NCBI GenBank assembly: GCA_904501955.1
Contig: CAJGCY010000156.1
Span: 1 to 5,697 of the forward strand
DNA from: an uncultured Akkermansia sp.
Lineage (GTDB): Bacteria > Verrucomicrobiota > Verrucomicrobiia > Verrucomicrobiales > Akkermansiaceae
Length of the DNA stretch: 5,697 bases
Direction of reading: 5' to 3'
The translations under genes and the position numbers were made by a program. Numbering within the stretch: position 1 is the stretch's first letter; each line of letters opens with the position of its first letter. Positions 5,330 through 5,697 of the stretch are shown piece after piece. The notes beneath the pieces were generated by a model that saw nothing but the letters and a program-made list of their open reading frames with translations, made no database searches and was not told the DNA's origin.

Positions 5330-5697
5330 ATGAGCAACGCGCCCCTGAGCACCGTCAAACCACCGCTGCGAGTCATCGTAGTGGGCATGGGCGTGCGCTC
5401 CATGATATACTCCAGCGTGGCGCTCACCAACCCGGAGCTGCTGCAGATAGTCGGCGTGGTGGATGTAGACCCCAAGCGCCGCGAGTACGCCCGCCTCACC
5501 TTCGGGCTGGAGGATAACCGGTGCTTCCGCACGGTGGAGGAGCTGGTGGCAGTGCCGAAATATGCGGATGCCGTCATCAACGGCACGATGGACCGCCTGC
5601 ACGTGAGCACCTCGCTCCCGCTGCTGCGGCACGGTTATGACATGCTGCTGGAGAAACCCTTTGCCCAAAACGAAGAGGAGGCACAGCTGCTGCTGGA
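5330..5697 (+). CDS. Gfo/Idh/MocA family oxidoreductase, N-terminal part (runs off window)
   Basis: The first 122 codons of a gene that continues past the window edge. Residues 13-24 (LRVIVVGMGVRS) form the first beta strand and dinucleotide-binding loop of a Rossmann fold. The usual GxGxxG ends in Ser24 rather than Gly, and Arg23 is common in this family. Asp45 ends the second strand, where it would discriminate NAD(H) from NADP(H). The typical Gfo/Idh/MocA motif E108-K109-P110 follows; its Lys is generally catalytic. Members oxidise or reduce sugars, inositols and related compounds, and the substrate cannot be told from this half. The ATG at 5330 precedes the Rossmann core by 12 residues, a normal distance. 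The gene probably shares a transcript with aguB. The spacer is A/C-rich with no Shine-Dalgarno sequence. Confidence 0.88.
   Translation, partial: MSNAPLSTVKPPLRVIVVGMGVRSMIYSSVALTNPELLQIVGVVDVDPKRREYARLTFGLEDNRCFRTVEELVAVPKYADAVINGTMDRLHVSTSLPLLRHGYDMLLEKPFAQNEEEAQLLL

Noticed and set aside
4259..5668. A 469-codon open frame on the minus strand
   Set aside because: It lies antisense to the nhaC end, aguB and the oxidoreductase gene, all of which have clear family motifs. The His/Ala/Arg-rich product matches nothing recognisable.
1..5697. CRISPR array, tRNA, rRNA, integrase, transposase or toxin-antitoxin pair
   Set aside because: No regularly spaced repeats, tRNA cloverleaf, rRNA segment or coding motif for any of these was seen on either strand.

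Overview
The window reads as a chromosomal segment of a moderately GC-rich bacterium (roughly 55-60 % G+C by eye). Start codons lack recognisable Shine-Dalgarno sequences, and the gene set is metabolic rather than phage or plasmid. The amino-acid lyase, Na+/H+ antiporter and polyamine amidase fit a gut-type anaerobe. A Verrucomicrobiota (Akkermansia-like) or Bacteroidetes-related source is possible, but that is a low-confidence impression and no marker gene in the window settles it.

Layout. Positions 1-105 hold a structured non-coding block (nested hairpin, second hairpin, short direct repeat) that looks like a dispersed palindromic repeat. An orphan gene for a mostly helical, possibly exported protein of unknown function (232-990, +) follows and ends at a strong intrinsic terminator (1038-1074). 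On the minus strand lies a tryptophanase/tyrosine phenol-lyase family PLP enzyme (1100-2551). A 252-base divergent intergenic region (2552-2803) carries a candidate promoter for each direction and an inverted repeat in the lyase leader. To the right, on the plus strand, come a 67-residue protein consisting almost entirely of an FtsK gamma winged-helix domain (2804-3007), an NhaC-type Na+/H+ antiporter (3021-4346), N-carbamoylputrescine amidase AguB (4454-5308), and the N-terminal part of a Gfo/Idh/MocA oxidoreductase that runs off the window (5330-5697).

How the genes relate. The FtsK-gamma gene and nhaC are 13 bases apart and probably form one transcript. aguB and the oxidoreductase gene are 21 bases apart and probably form another. 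Two sigma70-like promoters, before the FtsK-gamma gene and before aguB, each place the -10 hexamer exactly six bases before the ATG, which predicts leaderless mRNAs. The lyase would turn an aromatic amino acid (or cysteine/serine) into pyruvate and ammonia, and AguB would release putrescine, CO2 and ammonia. Both fit amino-acid and polyamine metabolism, and the antiporter fits Na+/pH homeostasis, but no single pathway links all the genes.

The observations most worth following are the free-standing FtsK gamma domain, the lyase that keeps tyrosine-phenol-lyase specificity residues but has Leu where the family has a PLP-contacting Arg, and the probable leaderless promoters.
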